Positions 5,461 through 7,032 of a stretch of DNA of 7,032 nt are shown here, piece after piece. Position numbers and translations under genes: made by a program. Below the pieces are notes generated by a model. The model had not been told where the DNA came from. It saw nothing but the letters and a program-made list of their open reading frames with translations, and ran no database searches. Numbering within the stretch: position 1 is the stretch's first letter; the number at the start of each line of letters is the position of its first letter. This DNA is from Candidatus Eiseniibacteriota bacterium (GTDB taxonomy: Bacteria; Eisenbacteria; RBG-16-71-46; JABDJR01), in contig JABDJR010000094.1 of the NCBI GenBank assembly GCA_013003415.1, positions 1 to 7,032 on the forward strand. The letters are read 5' to 3'.

Positions 5461-5467
5461 CTCCCCT
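5461..5467 (-). promoter_or_regulatory. Ribosome binding site of rpe, with overlapping ATGTTGTGA
   Basis: On the minus strand AGGGGAG is followed by ATGTT and the rpe GTG at 5455. Between the two lies a minimal out-of-frame start-stop unit, ATG TTG TGA, whose TGA overlaps the GTG. The binding site decides for GTG because no in-frame ATG is near. Confidence 0.5.
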
Positions 5468-5489
5468 GGCACCAGAGCGCCTGAGCGTA

Positions 5490-6266
5490 TTAACTGCCGA
5501 TCAACAGAATAGGGTCACCGCGTTTGACGCGAGAACCGGGAGGCGGAACCGTATCGATCACTTCCACTCGCCAGGCAAATCTTTCCCGTTGCTCAACCGA
5601 CGTTTTGACATCGAATCCGGCATAGCGAAGCTCTTGCTCTAAACGACTCATGGGCTGTCCGCGAAAGTTGGGCAGGATCCATGTCTCATCTTGCGGGCCC
5701 GAGCTAACGAGGACGTTGACTTTTGTACCCGGAGGCGGGGCACTTCCGGCTGGTGGGTCGGTAGCCATCACAAAATCTTTGGCCACGGTTTGATTTGGAA
5801 TCTTGACCACACTCCCCATAACGTAGCCTTCTTGGGTAAGTGCCGACCTTGAAAACCGGAGGGTTTGACCACCGAGATCAGGAACACTTCGCTCTCGCCC
5901 ACCCGCCGATAAAACCAAACGAACGCGTCGCTCCGGCTTCACCGCTCGGCCAGCGGGCGGTTCTTGGTCAATGACCACTCCCTTAGCCGCCGTGGGATGC
6001 ACACGCTCCACCGTGTCTCGCACGGCCAAGCCTGCTTCGGCCAACAAGGCAACCCCTTCATCTAGGCTACGGTCGACCACATTGGGAACTTCGATCTGTT
6101 TTCCCTGACGTACCAGAGCCGGCATGATGGCGAAGTTGAAGGCCACCATGGTGAGAACGAGAGCCGCGCCCACCAGGAACAGATTGATCAAGGCTTTCAC
6201 GCCAAACTTCACCCACGGCGAACCACCGGTTGATGTGGGGGAATGATGACGAGGGTCTTCGGTCAT
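5490..6266 (-). CDS. Membrane-anchored protein with three PASTA domains, no kinase
   Basis: A 258-residue protein. A short N-terminal tail with His, Ser and Pro is followed by one transmembrane helix (about 22-48, from VKALINLFLVG to FAIMPAL). Three PASTA repeats follow at about 59-121 (VPNVV to VRLVLSAG), 126-189 (VPDLGG to VNVLVSSG) and 196-257 (LPNFRG to PILLIG). Each has the family's PPAG/PPPG turn: EPPAG, DPPAG and VPPPG. PASTA domains are known from penicillin-binding proteins and Ser/Thr kinases, where they bind peptidoglycan or muropeptides; here they should face the periplasm. There is no kinase or transpeptidase domain. The rsmB-PASTA-rpe order is recurrent in Deltaproteobacteria-like genomes. 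The ATG overlaps the rsmB stop in ATGA. An in-frame extension to 6362 would lie wholly inside rsmB and lacks support. Confidence 0.9.
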   Translation of the reverse strand: MTEDPRHHSPTSTGGSPWVKFGVKALINLFLVGAALVLTMVAFNFAIMPALVRQGKQIEVPNVVDRSLDEGVALLAEAGLAVRDTVERVHPTAAKGVVIDQEPPAGRAVKPERRVRLVLSAGGRERSVPDLGGQTLRFSRSALTQEGYVMGSVVKIPNQTVAKDFVMATDPPAGSAPPPGTKVNVLVSSGPQDETWILPNFRGQPMSRLEQELRYAGFDVKTSVEQRERFAWRVEVIDTVPPPGSRVKRGDPILLIGS

Positions 6267-7032
6267 TGCTTCTTTAGTCTCGCTGCAAAGGCACCGTCGG
6301 TGCCATGCCGATGAGGCAACATGGTTAGGTACCCGTCGGTCACGACGGTTTCGGGCAACCACTGCCCGGCATCTTCCAGAATAAAGGATGAGTCTTGGGC
6401 CAGAAAAGCCTTCACTTGCTCAATTCCTTCTTCGGGTTCAAAGCTACAAACACTGTAAACCAGGACACCCCCGGGCTTCACATGTTTAGCCGCCGCCTGG
6501 AGCAGCTTTTGCTGCAAGGGAACCAGGGCCCGGACCGATTCCGGGGTTTTTCGCCAGCGAGCGTCGGCTCGCCGGGCCAGGACCCCAAGCCCACTGCATG
6601 GCGCGTCGACCAAAACGCGATCGACCTTTTCAGCCAGAGCCAGGTCGATCCCGTCGGCTCCGACCACGGATACGTTCTTCAGCTGCATCCGCTCTAGATT
6701 CTCGTTGATGCGTGAGAGGCGCTTGGCCTGAACATCGACCGCAATCACGTGCCCCTCAGATCCGCGAGCCTCCTGGATATGACAAGTCTTACCCCCGGGA
6801 GCCGCACAAAGGTCCAAAATGGTTTCGCCGGGCTGAGGGTCGAGCAGCTCAACCACGAGGGTCTCGCTTTCATCTTGGACAAAGAAATGCCCGATCTCGA
6901 ATTCGCTGATGCCCTTCAACACAATGTTGCCCTTAACCCGCAGGGCCAACTTGCTGTGCTCCCCGGCCACGGTTTCGACGTTGTTGTCGGCGAGGGCTTG
7001 GCGCAAGATCTCGCGATCGGTTTTCCCAGCGT
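6263..7032 (-). CDS. rsmB: 16S rRNA (cytosine(967)-C(5))-methyltransferase, 5' end outside the window
   Basis: SAM-dependent methyltransferase forming m5C967 in 16S rRNA, acting in the cytoplasm. The frame is open to the window edge. It reads AGKTDREIL before the TTG at 7006, so that TTG is internal and not a start. About 255 residues are visible. Roughly 170-180, including the NusB-like RNA-binding domain, should lie beyond the edge (E. coli RsmB is 429). Visible motifs: SAM-binding DLCAAPGGKT (codons around 6814-6785), motif IV VDAPCSGLG with Cys at 6598-6596, and motif VI YSVCS with the presumed catalytic Cys at 6448-6446. The usual Thr of motif VI (TCS) is Val here. The C-terminus, MLPHRHGTDGAFAARLKK, is the standard family ending. 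The TGA stop overlaps the next start in ATGA. RsmF-type relatives are less likely given the motif context and gene order. Confidence 0.93.
   Translation of the reverse strand, partial: AGKTDREILRQALADNNVETVAGEHSKLALRVKGNIVLKGISEFEIGHFFVQDESETLVVELLDPQPGETILDLCAAPGGKTCHIQEARGSEGHVIAVDVQAKRLSRINENLERMQLKNVSVVGADGIDLALAEKVDRVLVDAPCSGLGVLARRADARWRKTPESVRALVPLQQKLLQAAAKHVKPGGVLVYSVCSFEPEEGIEQVKAFLAQDSSFILEDAGQWLPETVVTDGYLTMLPHRHGTDGAFAARLKKQ

Noticed and set aside
6267..6362. Upstream extension of the PASTA protein by 32 residues
   Set aside because: It lies wholly inside the conserved C-terminus of rsmB. The ATGA overlap start at 6266 is the usual coupled arrangement and gives a normal tail plus membrane helix.
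6263..7006. rsmB as a complete 247-codon gene starting at TTG 7006
   Set aside because: The frame continues to the window edge with family-like sequence (KTDREIL), so the TTG is an internal leucine codon and the gene is cut by the window.

Overview
The window is a compact chromosomal region of a Gram-negative-type bacterium. It holds two convergent operons behind a repeat-rich intergenic region. Base composition looks moderate to slightly GC-rich, with no obvious shift between genes. The order rsmB - membrane-anchored PASTA protein - rpe is, from memory, common in the former Deltaproteobacteria and some neighbouring phyla. A genuine glutaminyl-tRNA synthetase (GlnS) and a Pseudomonas-like glutamyl-tRNA synthetase (KLSKRKNP active-site loop) also argue against a Gram-positive host. 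The last gene of the minus operon is a candidate lipoprotein with an NTF2-like start, of a kind I associate with environmental Deltaproteobacteria and FCB-group genomes. I cannot name a genus.

Layout. Positions 1-404 hold no convincing gene. Within them, 76-282 is a palindromic element made of three copies of a 36-nt module (one inverted, two direct). It is bounded by a 19-nt inverted repeat with one mismatch and encloses two hairpins with complementary loops. After it come a candidate sigma-70-type promoter whose -35 box overlaps a perfect 17-nt dyad, and a small hairpin just before gltX. Positions 405-3574 (+) carry gltX and glnS, joined by a one-base TAGTG stop/start overlap. Positions 3571-7032 (-) carry, in transcription order, rsmB (5' end outside the window), a three-PASTA membrane protein, rpe, a four-helix membrane protein and a probable lipoprotein. 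The two operons meet tail to tail with their stop codons sharing the four bases TTAG (3571-3574).

Function. The plus operon supplies Glu-tRNA(Glu) and Gln-tRNA(Gln) by direct charging from one transcript. The minus operon joins 16S rRNA cytosine-5 methylation (RsmB), a PASTA protein probably exposed to the periplasm, the pentose-phosphate enzyme Rpe, and two envelope proteins of unknown function. The coding genes are mostly ordinary housekeeping. The parts most worth a second look are the palindromic element and switch-like leader before gltX, and the uncharacterised membrane protein/lipoprotein pair after rpe.
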